Shown piece after piece: positions 50,419-61,929 of a stretch of 64,000 nt of DNA. Made by a program: the position numbers and the translations under genes. Source of the DNA: Sipunculus nudus (taxonomy: Eukaryota; Annelida; Sipuncula; Golfingiida; Sipunculidae); the NCBI GenBank assembly GCA_026874595.1, contig CM049315.1, positions 77,412,401 to 77,476,400 on the forward strand, read 5' to 3'. The first letter of the stretch is position 1; every line of letters begins with the position of its first letter. The notes under the pieces are model-generated. The model did not search any database and was not told the DNA's origin. It was given only the letters and a program-made list of their open reading frames with translations.

Positions 50419-51470
50419 GTAACAGAATTTCACCCACATAACCCACATTAATACACGAGACCCTCATTTACTCGAACACCACGTATCCGAATCTCATATA
50501 TCCGATATTTAATTTAGATATTTAATAGGTTTTTTAAACTTTCTAGCTTTTGTTCACATATCTGGTAGTTCAGCTACTCAGACTAATCAGATGTTCCGAT
50601 TATAATTCAGATAAACGAGGGTCTACCGCATATAATAGAAATACAAGTTTATAGATTTTTTGAGAATTCCTTTTGTTCCGGTGTTTTCTGAAGCCCATCT
50701 TCTGATTATAGAATTATCCTCTTATATTCAATTTCTGGCCCTTAAAAAACTTTTATCAGTTAAAAGAAATATTATGTATATATAAGAGACACGTATTTAA
50801 CAATTCAGAGAATTAAACCCCAATTTATTTAACCTGACTTTGTGCTGTCATCCAACTCGAATTCAAAACACCAGCTACTGCCAATGTATGCAGACTGCAC
50901 GCAGGTGACATTTTAAAGCGTACCCCGTGACCTCAGAGAAACATGATAGACATTATGTGTTAGCCACCTGGATTGTCCCCTCGCCACAAATATTTCCTTG
51001 AGACCACATGTATCTTTAATAGCTTTAGCATTTGGTACTTTCGCGTCTGATACTGGCGGTGTAACCCACTAAAATATAGTGCCCAACATTACAGGGATAA
51101 CTTGTCTCATATTCTTTTGAGGTAAACTTTCTCATTCATGTACCAGTATATGACAGAAACAGCAGTTTACCTTTTCTTGATATGTCACATTTCTATAACA
51201 CGAGGTATTTTGTTTTCTGAATGCAGAATCGGGGCTGCATTACAATAGAACTGATATTTGTAACATTTCTCGCTTTCCTTTTTAATTATGTTTGAAATAA
51301 ATGAAAAAAAAGACGACCCACGTACTTTCACTTTACCAAACTTTTGAATATCAGACAATAAATCAGATCAACCATACCATAAAAATCAATAGTTTATATG
51401 TTCTTTTTATGCATTTAAAATTATAATAATTTACCCTTTGAATATTGATGATAAACTTTTTATATTTTAG
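50419..51470 (+). other. Intron 2 of the protocadherin
   Basis: A 1.05 kb phase-1 intron bounded by GTAACA and TATTTTAG. It contains a short pogo-like fold-back element at its 5' end (about 50453-50628). The remainder is AT-rich with nothing else recognisable. Confidence 0.82.
50453..50628. mobile_element. Pogo/Tigger-like non-autonomous element (MITE) in intron 2
   Basis: The left end reads about ACGAGACCCTCATTTACTCG and the right end AGATAAACGAGGGTCTACC. These are imperfect inverted copies of each other, sharing GACCCTCRTTTA. TA-containing sequence lies at both borders. Internal ATCCGAA words resemble the terminal repeats of pogo-type Tc1/mariner elements. It is about 175 bp with no coding capacity. 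Exact borders are uncertain. Confidence 0.5.
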
Positions 51471-52015
51471 CGCTAAAGCCAGACCACCGACAGATGTACG
51501 GACAAAACATTCCATTTTTACGTCAGTGTGACGTCTCACCCAGGACGTCTCTAGCTGCGGCTCATGGATTCCAAGATGGCGGCGCTCCGGATGATGTCAA
51601 GGACGGGCTTACGGCGTTATGGAACAAATTCCATCACGGAGGCGACAACAACAACAAACAACAAGCGCTACCACCGAAACGGAAACACAGAGTGAAGTTC
51701 GTGGACCGCCCGTCAATGATGGGGGAGGAAAACAATGACGTCAGACGTCAGAGGCGGATGAAACCAAGCCCATCAAAATCCGACTCCAATCTGTCTCGTA
51801 AACGAAAACATGGGGAATCTGGCGGCGCGATGCGGCCCGATTACCGAAACACCATGCCGCCCATTATAGAACTGTGTTCATCAAGCGGCGGGGTATCCGA
51901 GACCTGCGATAGTGACTCTGACGGTGGCTCCACCACGACTTCTGGTAGCTATGTCGTCGACGGCGAGGACGTGTGTGTGAGTTTGGAGAACATACACAGC
52001 TCCGTCGTGGTTTGA
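51471..52015 (+). CDS. Protocadherin, exon 3: distal cytoplasmic tail with RVKF motif and C-terminus
   Basis: Terminal coding exon, residues 953-1133. The acceptor is TTTATATTTTAG before 51471. The split codon G|CG gives Ala953, followed by LKPDHRQMYGQN. Notable features are the basic stretch PKRKHRVKFVDR (1021-1032), where RVKF at 1026-1029 fits the PP1 docking consensus, a second basic cluster RKRKHG, and a Ser/Asp-rich patch (CDSDSDGG). The protein ends HSSVVV, whose hydrophobic residues at 0 and -2 fit a class II PDZ ligand. The stop is TGA at 52013-52015. The basic clusters could act as a nuclear localisation signal if the tail were released by proteolysis, which is inference. GC content is clearly higher than in the flanking introns, and the reading frame joins exon 2 exactly, which supports a real exon. 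Confidence 0.92.
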
Positions 52016-52800
52016 CATTTAAATTTATTATCTATCGGGGGTAGAGGAGGGTGAACTTACGACGAGTCACGGGAGAATGTGATATAGGAAAATATGGTAC
52101 ATTCCACGGGCAGGCTTTACTGTCTAACTGCAGGGATAGACAGTGTCGAGGGCAGGTTTTACTGTCTCCCATCTGGGGATAGACAGTGTCGAGGAATGGG
52201 ACTTTGAAGGTTGTTACAAATTTCATCGCAGTATTATGTAAATAAGATGTCAAATTATTAATGTAGATATTTTGACTTAAGGGGTGTCTCACACCAGAAC
52301 ATGTCGTCTGTAGCGTATTGCTGAAGAATTTCTAATTTGGAAGAGCTTAACTGATAAGATCGGTACTGTGTATACTGTTGTTATAATAATTGTAGACATG
52401 TATATAGAGTAGAAAACTAAGTCCACTGCACACTGACAATGACCACTTAACACTAGGTACATGCCTTCACATTATGTATGAGCAGCATTTTAAATAAGTG
52501 CAATGAAGTTACTTTGATACAAGAAAACCTTTGTATATAACTATAATTAACCATCAGAGCTGAGGTGTTTGTCTTCAGCTGTGCCAAAATACTCGTATCT
52601 ATATCATTATTAGGCAGCCACAAGTTGTTTTATATATTTGCGTATGTATTTATAAGTAACCGCAATATGTTAATAACCCGGTCATGGTTGGCTGGACCGC
52701 CTTAATTACATCTGTCTGTATTTGTTGGTCCTTGTCCAATGCTCAAAGCGCGCACTATCCGCGATAACATCTCAGTTCCTCAATCGTAGAGGAAACTTGG
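52016..52800 (+). other. Proximal 3' UTR of the protocadherin
   Basis: The sequence after the stop includes two copies of a 43-44 bp hairpin-forming unit (52108-52193), then AT-rich sequence. I see no clear AATAAA within the first several hundred bases. The nearest perfect candidates are far downstream (54815 and 55270), so the 3' end is not located. Confidence 0.45.
52108..52193 (+). repeat. Tandem pair of hairpin units in the 3' UTR
   Basis: Two adjacent copies (52108-52150 and 52150-52193) start GGGCAGG and end GACAGTGTCGAG. Each contains ACTGTCT and its complement AGACAGT (52119-52125 with 52138-52144; 52161-52167 with 52181-52187), so each can form a stem-loop. The second copy can extend its stem with CCCA/TGGG. 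Confidence 0.75.
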
Positions 52801-52809
52801 TATACTCAT

Positions 52810-54180
52810 TTTGTTAAGGATTGCTATTTTGTATCGTATCAGTTGTGGCATCTTTGAGGTGGATGAACTTGTCAGTCACAAATGGTACATAAAATATGAC
52901 GTCCAACTGTGTACGATGATGTCGCTCACGAGACCCGATGCATCTTTCGCTATGCTTAGACCTTTGACCCTCCGAATTAAGGTTTCACTGAAAGATCTTC
53001 CAGATTAATCTGTTTCCGTTACATGTCGTTTTGACTGGGCATTAACTAAACCCACTATGGTGCTGTTTGTTTAAAGGGTATGAGATTATTCTCAATAATT
53101 TGCTTTTATACAATAACGTTACATTTTTATACTGACATGTCCATGTAATGGATACGGTCGCCAGCTCCTGAATGTTAAAATCACCAATTCAAATGAACAT
53201 TGATGTGGTGAAATGTGTCAGTTTTTTTGTTTGCACTTTCTGTTAACCCATTACAGGAGAAATGTACCATTGATTGTTTCTTCTTTTGTTATTTTGTGAA
53301 TTGTTTGGCTCAATTTGACTCAACACACCCACACACACACCATCACACACACACACACACACATAGCACATGGCATAAATTGCAATTTGACTGGTTATCA
53401 TTTTACTTTACAAAACATAAATTCGAATTCATTATATCTTTTGTATCTTCCACTGACTTGCCAGATCCATCGAAACAGAACGTTTACGTTTGTACCATTA
53501 AGTTTGTAAATATACCTGCAGAGAATGAAACGATACCGACTATATAATGAGGAGTTTGTCTGCAATCGATCTAGTAAACGTGAGATCTTTAAAGTTTCTC
53601 AGAGCCTCTGACCTTGATCATTGGGTCAAGGCCATAATGAAATTACCAAAATGATCGATAATCTATTACTTAAGTCTTTATCCTATTCTTACTTTACATA
53701 AGTTTGTTTACTTTGTGAAACTATCATAACTATCAAGTCCACGATTTTTTAAATTTTCTCCACTGTAAATCAGATTTGGATTTTAAATTAAATTCCACAC
53801 AGAAGCTGTATAAACTTGAATGTCTACTGTACAATATACTATTTGTTTACTCTAAAAGATTGGTTATTTCTGTCGTGTCTTGTCACTTTTTAGGCTAGTG
53901 AGTTCTGGCAGGTCTCCACATTTTGTGCCTTGCAGGCCCTGTCAGCCTTAAAAATTTTCAGACTATATCTATCCCTGTATGTCTGTGTGGTTCATAAAAC
54001 ATTTAATCAAAATTACCAGTGGTAAAGTTATATAATAACAATACACGATCAATGTATTAGTGTGATATGGTATATGTTCATGTTTGTGTTAAAAAGGAGT
54101 ATATAGATTACGATCCTTAGATTTCCCAATCTTCTTATTGTCAGTTTGTGAAAGAATTACTCTCACAGATGTGTCTTAAA
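52810..54180. other. Non-coding stretch downstream of the protocadherin
   Basis: A CA repeat lies at about 53329-53363. The rest is AT-rich. It may be part of a long 3' UTR. Confidence 0.45.
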
Positions 54181-54234
54181 ACAGTTTGATCCTTCATTGA
54201 ATCATGGTACACCCGTGAAGTGAAAACATGGTTA

Positions 54235-54345
54235 ACAGGTCACGTGTTACATGTCATGTGCTGGACAGGGGCCACGTGGTTAATGTCACGTGGTCTTAGA
54301 CAGGTCACGAGGTTAAAGTCACATGGCAAACAGGTCACGTGGTAT
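54235..54345. repeat. Short tandem array with four CACGTG E-boxes
   Basis: Variants of GGTCACGTGGTTAA recur within 110 bases. CACGTG is exact at 54241, 54273, 54287 and 54336, with degenerate copies (CATGTG 54255, CACGAG 54306, CACATG about 54320) between them. Confidence 0.8.
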
Positions 54346-54349
54346 TTGT

Positions 54350-57300
54350 TCTGAATTATAGGGATCATTGTCCAAGCTCTTACCGATACTAACGCACAAA
54401 AATTCAGCAAAACAGTTTATATTAAAACAAGCACAAAACTGAGGCAGCTTACCCTGACCAAGAGCGAACGTTTGCAGCAATTCTAAGGTTGTCTTACTTT
54501 ACGCGCGTGCGCGAGTCTGTATATATTATAAGCACGCATATTTACTTGTATATATGCTTCTATAAAGCATTTGACTATATATTACTAACCTTTTGTTTGA
54601 TACCGTTGTGAGTGGTGATGTATGTTCACATACGTACAGTGGTTGTGAAGTGGTTGCTGTCTGGTGGTATATATGTATACACTGACTTGATAAATGTCTT
54701 ACTAAGGTCTAGCTTTCAGATGATTGGTTTATACATCTAGTCACTAATTAACGACAGATTCTTTGGCAGCAACATGTCTTCCGGACATAAAACAAGACCA
54801 ACAGTGATTTGCATAATAAATATTTTACTATCTATACGACAAACAGTGTTGTTTTTGTGTTTGTGTGACTGTGTGTGTATCAGAGAGAGAGAGAAAGAGA
54901 GCGGGAGGGGAAAGAGAGATGGTGCATATCAATGTATTTCTATGCCTTACTCCAGTCAGTGAGTCCTTTCGTCAACCTGAGGAACGTCATATCTTGTTGA
55001 AAAATGAAATTTCTTATTGATTAAAATTTAAAATTTCAGTTTTAAGTTAGAAAGAAACATGATACAGGAAAATAAAAATGGCTTTGTTTATATTGCCACA
55101 TAGTTTTATATTAATCCACTAAAAGTGGCTAACTGTTACTGGATTCTTGCAATAGTCTACCTTTTAAAGTTTAAAAAAATTTAAAATGTTAAAAAAATCA
55201 TGTGAAAATGAATGAAAAGTTAAAAACCATGCATACCATCAGGAAGACCATGCACTATACCAGGTTAAAAAATAAATTATACTTTATGGGGTCAAATATG
55301 AATTTAAAAATTTTTTTTGGTTAATTTATGATATAGGGGTTTTGCTAAATGTGCTAATTTCAAGTGAAATGATTCCCTTGGCATTCAGTCAGGCAACAGA
55401 CTCATTCTAACTGGAAGTTACATACCATTTTGATCCAAATATTGTGTTAAAGAGACGAATACCATTTTTACATGACGAAATATGATTTTTTTTCGTTTTA
55501 TAGCCACATGGTTCCATGCACTAAATTTGTCCTGAAGCTTTATGCATGATCCATTGAAACGGAAGTTAATACAATTGAGCAGTACATGTGTACGCAATTC
55601 TTTATCATACTCATGCACTACGGACACGATACATTATACAAATGTGAGTATTATATAAAGTATATTATTTTTGTGATTTTTTAAAATAAATTCCATTCGG
55701 GGTGGTATATCAAGAGGAAAATGTACTTATTAATGTACTGAGAATGTATGAATTACGAATTTATTATACAAACCTTTCTTCCCATGTCGAAATTACTTCG
55801 CTTAAAAAATATTGTTATACTTCCATTTATTTTCGATATTCTTCTTAAACAGATGTTCAGATAAATAGTCAGTGCTTTTAATCAGAAGTGCACCAAGGGA
55901 CATGTCGACAAAATGAACGTTGTGCATTTTACTGTTTTTATATACATGTATTTTGTTCTTGCACTTCGTCTTGAATTTAAAATAATGTCAAGTGGTCATG
56001 GTTTACAGATAATCTATAACATTCCTCTCATTGCAAAATACCTGTATATTATTCTATAGCATGACAAAGTATATTTTATTAATAAGCAGTATAATTGAAT
56101 ACCATATGATAATCAAGTTAACTTAAACCGGAAGATGATTTAATATATATTAATACTTGGACATTCTAAATTGGTATGTAATTGAGCCTATCACCCGAAA
56201 ATTAGGTGTAAAGTTTCTAGAATGAAAGACAGCTTACATGTGTACGAAATCGATAAGTCTTTCTTCACCAATCTGAGTGTACCTTTAATGAACTTCATTG
56301 AATCAGTACATAATCACAGAGGATTTACGATTGTGAGACAACATGTCGACTAATTCACACTTAGAATTAACTTTCAATACTCTTAGGTAATTGTTTTCAA
56401 ACATCGTAAACCCATAGGAAATATTGACTGACGGAATTAACACCAGCAGCTATATGACATAACTGTTTGATCCTGGTGCGCGGAGCGTGGGCTCTGAGCG
56501 TCGTGGTACAAACTGGTCCTACAATCTCTTTTGAAGTGACGTGTTAGCCTACATAAACCAATTACTCGGTACACATTCAAGGCTGACCAGCAAACTCTTT
56601 ACAGATTCCTCGACTTTATCTGGGGATCAACCAGCATTTACATGATACTATGACTTACACTTTGACAGAAGTGTTGTTGAATATATGCCAATAACTCAAA
56701 GAAGCCGACCCAGTTATCCCAGTGTAAATTTACACGGATTTACACTGTTGCTTCTATTGTACACTGGCTACTTTGCCCTGACGAAGCACACAAGAAATTA
56801 TTAAAGCGGCCCCATTGAAATTCTAGTGGCATGTTGAAATTATTATGCAGCTAGGGAAACATAATCGGAAATGTATACGAGGGTGTTCCGTTACCCAGGC
56901 ATTTAATTCGTAAGCACTCCACGAGCCTGTTTTAAATTTGCGAATGTCTGTTATAATCACGGCGTCGACCGATCGCCTAGATATAATAACAACAAAGTAT
57001 TGTGCAATAGCGCCTTGTGACTTTTTTATTTTTGACACGGCTGCCCCTAAAACTGCGCACGAGTTTGGCATGTGCTGTCATACGACACCGTTTACACCCA
57101 AGCGCTCAGCTCCTTTCGACGTTGGAACGCACACCAGGCCGTCGTAACTGGTTAATTATGAAAATAGCTTGCTTTGAAATTGATGCATTTCTCAATAACA
57201 CCTGCGCACTAAGTCCGCATGATTTTAGCGAGTCCTCCACGCTTATCTTCAATCAATTCTAGATCTGGAACAAGTGCGTGCGCACGTCAGCGATATAAAG

Positions 57301-58430
57301 ACTGTGTGAAAATGGCAATAAGGCCAGATCTTAAAGAAACCGCGCGTTCTTATGGCGCGAAGCCAACACAGTTGAAACAATTGAGTCATGCATTTGCCAT
57401 GTCTTGTCAATACTTCCATTTGTCAACACACGCCCCTCTTATAATCGTTATTTTTTATAATACCGCTTCTAAAGCTGTCAGTTAGTGGAAGGAATTCTTT
57501 CATTTTAATCTAATTTAAAACAATACTGTCTTTATAAAAAAAAACAGTTCTCTGGCATCTAAAGAGATATTGCTTTCATTGCTGGCTAAAACGGTTGTCA
57601 TGGCAACAGCAAGTGTTTCAGAGAATTGGCGCACGCGATCTGACAAAGAAACCTGCTAATTAGTAACGTAGTGCTTCACAGCTGTAAAAAGAACAAATCT
57701 GCTATACTCGAGCGATGGTAATTGCAAATTCATTTTGTTGGGTTTTTTTTTTATTTATTTAAAACGACTTAAAATGAAATCTGGAATTCTTTGATAAATT
57801 TGGAAACTGTCCTGCCTATATTTGCCAAAATGTGATGTCACTAATCATGGTTTAAACACTTCAGTGGCTAGACTTTACATAAACTGATATAACATCCACT
57901 CATCGAAAGTGAATTTTGCGATGCTTTGACACGATGGCAGGAGCCATCTGTGCCCATCATGTAAAAGATGATTCAAAAAGTCGGTCCGCAAGGAAGCTGG
58001 GCAATGTAAATCACTGCCGCCGCTGCTTCACACGAAAAGTTATCCCTCGCATGACTTCTTATAATCAGTAGTGTAAGTCATACTGTCGGGTGCAAGTCGA
58101 GGCTAAGTTATCATTAAAAAAAAAACAAGTCCGATTCCGAGTATATTAAAAATAATTTTCCTTTAAAAAATATCAAGAGGAATTTTAAAGAGGTAAGTGT
58201 AGTTTGAATTGATCAATATTTCTTTTTTTCTGTATAAAGAATCTTTGTTTTCTATTTGTAGATTTAACGGCCTTTAAATGTCAATTATCCTACTTTTTAG
58301 GTTCTGTGAATAGATGCAACTTTTTTTTCTAATATGTTTTTTTAAATGATAACATAATTTTTTATTTGAGCTGGATTAGGTCTGGCTTTAAGAGTCTTCT
58401 TAATTCCCTCTAGACAAACGTTGAGCAATA
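54350..58430. other. Non-coding stretch
   Basis: AT-rich, with AATAAA words at 54815 and 55270 and a GA-rich patch near 54883-54920. 56450-57480 is GC-richer, with overlapping frames on both strands but no known protein. A perfect inverted repeat lies at 56720-56747. Confidence 0.45.
56720..56747. repeat. Perfect 10 bp inverted repeat
   Basis: CAGTGTAAAT (56720-56729) and ATTTACACTG (56738-56747) with an 8-base loop. Confidence 0.9.
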
Positions 58431-58434
58431 TACA

Positions 58435-61100
58435 CAAGTGTGTGTGTGTGTGTGCTTCATTATATATACTTCTGAAAGGCGATAACATCTTTGTGGCAAT
58501 GTGGTTTTAGATTATATGTTTTGAATAAATGTTCTAAGATAACATTCATTAAATAAGGCTGTTATCTGAAGTCAGTGGGCAGCAAATTACGTATTCGGTG
58601 TTGGGGCCTATAACGACTCTGTTTGGAGGCTGTTTGAGCCGCTAACGAGGTTGGCAAGATCCCGGTTCAGTGGAGTACACGTTATGCAATAGGGAGGGCC
58701 TAGATCAGCATCTACATGCATGCATCTGTCAATGCCTCTCGAGGGGACGCGTGACTGTCAACATGTCTGCTGTAGAAAGACTTAGCTGGAGAACCACAAA
58801 GGAACAGGATTACAAACAGGTTTAGCTCGGCCTGCGCAAACAAGTACTATCAGTTGTCTAACCTGATCCAGATGTCCATTGAAGTTAAATCTTGAGTCAC
58901 GGGTTTAAAGTGATCTCCTCCTAGGGATAATGAAATAAGAGACATTTATGCGTACCACAGACAACCTTTGAGGTCTTGTAGCGTGTGTTGCACCGACGTG
59001 GCACAAGTCCTGCACTCGCCGCCGCAGTTGTTAATATCATATTCCGCGTTGCAGGGGACATTGAAATAAACAGAACCGCACGTTCCGTGCCTGGCGTCAC
59101 CCTAACGTGCGTTAACATGTCAGACTTTTTATTGCAGTGTTATTTGTCATAATGACATCACTGTGGGGAGTGACATGTTTGGGCCGTTAAGCTGATTATC
59201 TAGATCTAGGTCTTGGTAATTTCGCCATAAGCTATGCGCATTCCAAATGTTTTAAGGATAAGAACCAAATGTCTATCGCTGTGACTTCAATGCTCCGAGT
59301 TCCTTTCATATTATCGTATGAAACTGAGCGGCCTATTTAACTGTTTTGGTTTCTAAGGACACGTTGGTCCTTGTTATAACAACACATACCTGAAGCGCAT
59401 GCGGTGACAAAAATGGCCGCTGAGTTCTGTAAAAGAAGGATTTTCTCAGACTGTCTCTTACTAATATTTTATGGACATTAAACATTTTAACATATCTTAC
59501 TCTATTTTTATTAATTGATGAAATAACCTCAGGTTTCGGAGACAACTGAATAAAAATTTGACAGCTAAATACAAGTGTTGCTTTATTGACATGATTATTA
59601 TCCAAATACATGCAGCGTATTGAATACGTTTTGGAGATCGACAAATTCATGATTCAAACGAATTATTAATGGTTTTTCATGTTTTAAATCAATATCAAAT
59701 TTTCATGATATATTTAAACAAAAATATCACCTTGTTATAATTTTAAATGTTCTTGCGTATATAACAGAGATGGACCACATCCTTCCTTGATACTCCGAAA
59801 AATAATTTAAAAGGAATTTACACAATGGTCAAATTTTCGAATATGAGCATCTTTCTTTTGGCCTTTGAAAGTGAAAACTAAAAGAAGTTTTAAGAGTTCT
59901 GGTGAGTTGAGAAAAACGTGTACATGCAGTTGGGAAAAATACATGTACTATACTAACAGTATGAATAAACATGCATGTGTAATCTTTGTCAAGTTCGTCC
60001 ACTATATATGGTCAGGTTCTGTGTTCAAATATTGTGGATTATATGAAATGATATCATGGAGACACGTGTCAGAGAGTCCTATATACAGGAGCTTCATCTT
60101 GATATAGATAAGAATTGTCAAGTTAATTTACCCGAACACTTCGTGCCATGCAGTTGTTGCGAACAGATGTCGCTACCCTGATGAGCAAGGTATATGTGTT
60201 CTTCTCTGCATTTGATCAACATGGTCACTGTTCTTGAACAATTTTTAGAAATCTTCTCATATTGTAAACCATGCGTGTAATGTTTCTGCGTGAAAATACA
60301 GCGGAGTTGTGAAAACTTGTTATTAATGCGTATGGTCTGATGCTTGCATACATTTGTTTTCAGTCTTCAAAATGTCTGATAATTCAGATGGATTATTATA
60401 AATGAGTGATATTTCATACTGTTGTTCAATTAATCCCTGTTTGAAACAACCAATTGTATTTATTATCAGACATATGCACATAATTAAAGCACGCTTGCAC
60501 CAACAATACTTATGTCATTCTATAGTATACGAACCACCAAGCACTATGTCTGGCGGCCGATGGTATAAATCATGCCAGGAAGAAGTTAAACACCTTGGAT
60601 TTTTTTTCATGATAGTATAGTTGTCACTTGTGGCTCATTACATATAAGTAAACACGAGATCTCTATTGAGATGACTGGTTAATTGGTTATGTATATAATA
60701 AAGTTGTACCTGAACGTGTACTTAAGTTATAGATGTACTTTAGAAGACCGCGATAATGATTATATATGAGTCATGTCATCATATGAGTACACGTGAAATC
60801 GTAAAGTATAACGTATATACGATGTGAAGTTTACACATGAGTGACGTAATAAGGCTCATGGGGGCCATTTAATACGGCGTTTTATTTTTCAGACAGAACC
60901 ATTTACAAGGTATATTGAAACATATTGAACTGTTATGAGCAGGACATTCATGTGTACGGGATATTAATTTAAGTCAGCTGCGGTTATACCTATCATACCG
61001 TTAACAACTGACATGTGGTATTGGTTATAGAAATAGGCTGTTAATAAGATAAAACGTTTTATTAAATTATCTTCTCAATAAATTAACAGAGGAGGTAAAT
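58435..61100. other. Non-coding stretch
   Basis: A short GT repeat lies at about 58439-58454. There is a GC-richer island at 58560-59110. The rest is AT-rich. No gene was recognised. Confidence 0.45.
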
Positions 61101-61106
61101 ATAGAA

Positions 61107-61109
<3 letters not shown>

Positions 61110-61160
<51 letters not shown>
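61110..61160. repeat. AT microsatellite
   Basis: About 25 AT units. Confidence 0.95.
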
Positions 61161-61163
<3 letters not shown>

Positions 61164-61719
61164 TCAGCGTTTTAAGCGTAATTAAGTATATATATTGCTG
61201 CACTTGGATGTTCGCGGATTCTGGCAACATATATGAACATATTTTATAACCCGAAACAACAAGAAAACACTTACGAAGCAGACACAAACATGTGCAATTT
61301 TATTTGTATATGTCGCAATATCATCGAAAATTCGAAATTAAAAAATACTGATCACAATATGCTTTATTTACACGTTCATCTTTAATTCCTGTAAATCTTA
61401 ATTGATATATTTGCATTCTAATTTGCAGCAAGTCTAAACACAATCAGATAAATATCAAAATCAACCATTTGTTAAAATTAAATCATGCAAGCTATATATA
61501 ATGCAGGTCAACGCAAAGCAATAACAAAAAAAATTGACAAGAAATAAAATTAACAAACTGGTCATGTTTGTAAGTTACAGCTGCAAGTCACCAACTTGGG
61601 TAAGAAAAAAAGTTCAAGATGTTCAAGAAAAAGCCATTTGTTTACATTTTTCTTCTCTTGACTATCTTGACTTTTCCAATATGTTACCCATATATCAAAC
61701 TCCTTGGTGGTGCGTTTAT

Positions 61720-61924
61720 TTAATTTAGTGTACGCCATGGCACAGAACGGTCTAAGTGACTTGAAGCCAGATACGTCAAACCGACGCGAACGCAAGATGA
61801 CGTCTGCGCATGCGCATGCATATCTCATAGAATCCCTTGTGACTGGGTGAGAATTAAATTAATTTAGTGTACGCCATGGCACAGAACGGTCTAAGTGACT
61901 TGAAGCCAGATACGTCAAACCGAC
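61720..61924. promoter_or_regulatory. 66 bp exact direct duplication flanking an NRF1/CRE promoter-like core
   Basis: 61720-61785 is repeated without change at 61859-61924. The 73 bases between them hold TGACGTCT (61798-61805) and the palindrome TGCGCATGCGCA (61805-61816), which matches the NRF1 consensus. CpG content is high for this window. This resembles a TATA-less housekeeping-type promoter, so a neighbouring gene may start here. AG|GTAGCG at 61936/61937 is a possible donor. Confidence 0.5.
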
Positions 61925-61929
61925 CCGGC

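Noticed and set aside
50174-50422. 82-codon ATG frame over exon 2
   Set aside because: Out of frame with exons 1 and 3; the phase-compatible frame gives the Ser/Asp-rich tail instead.
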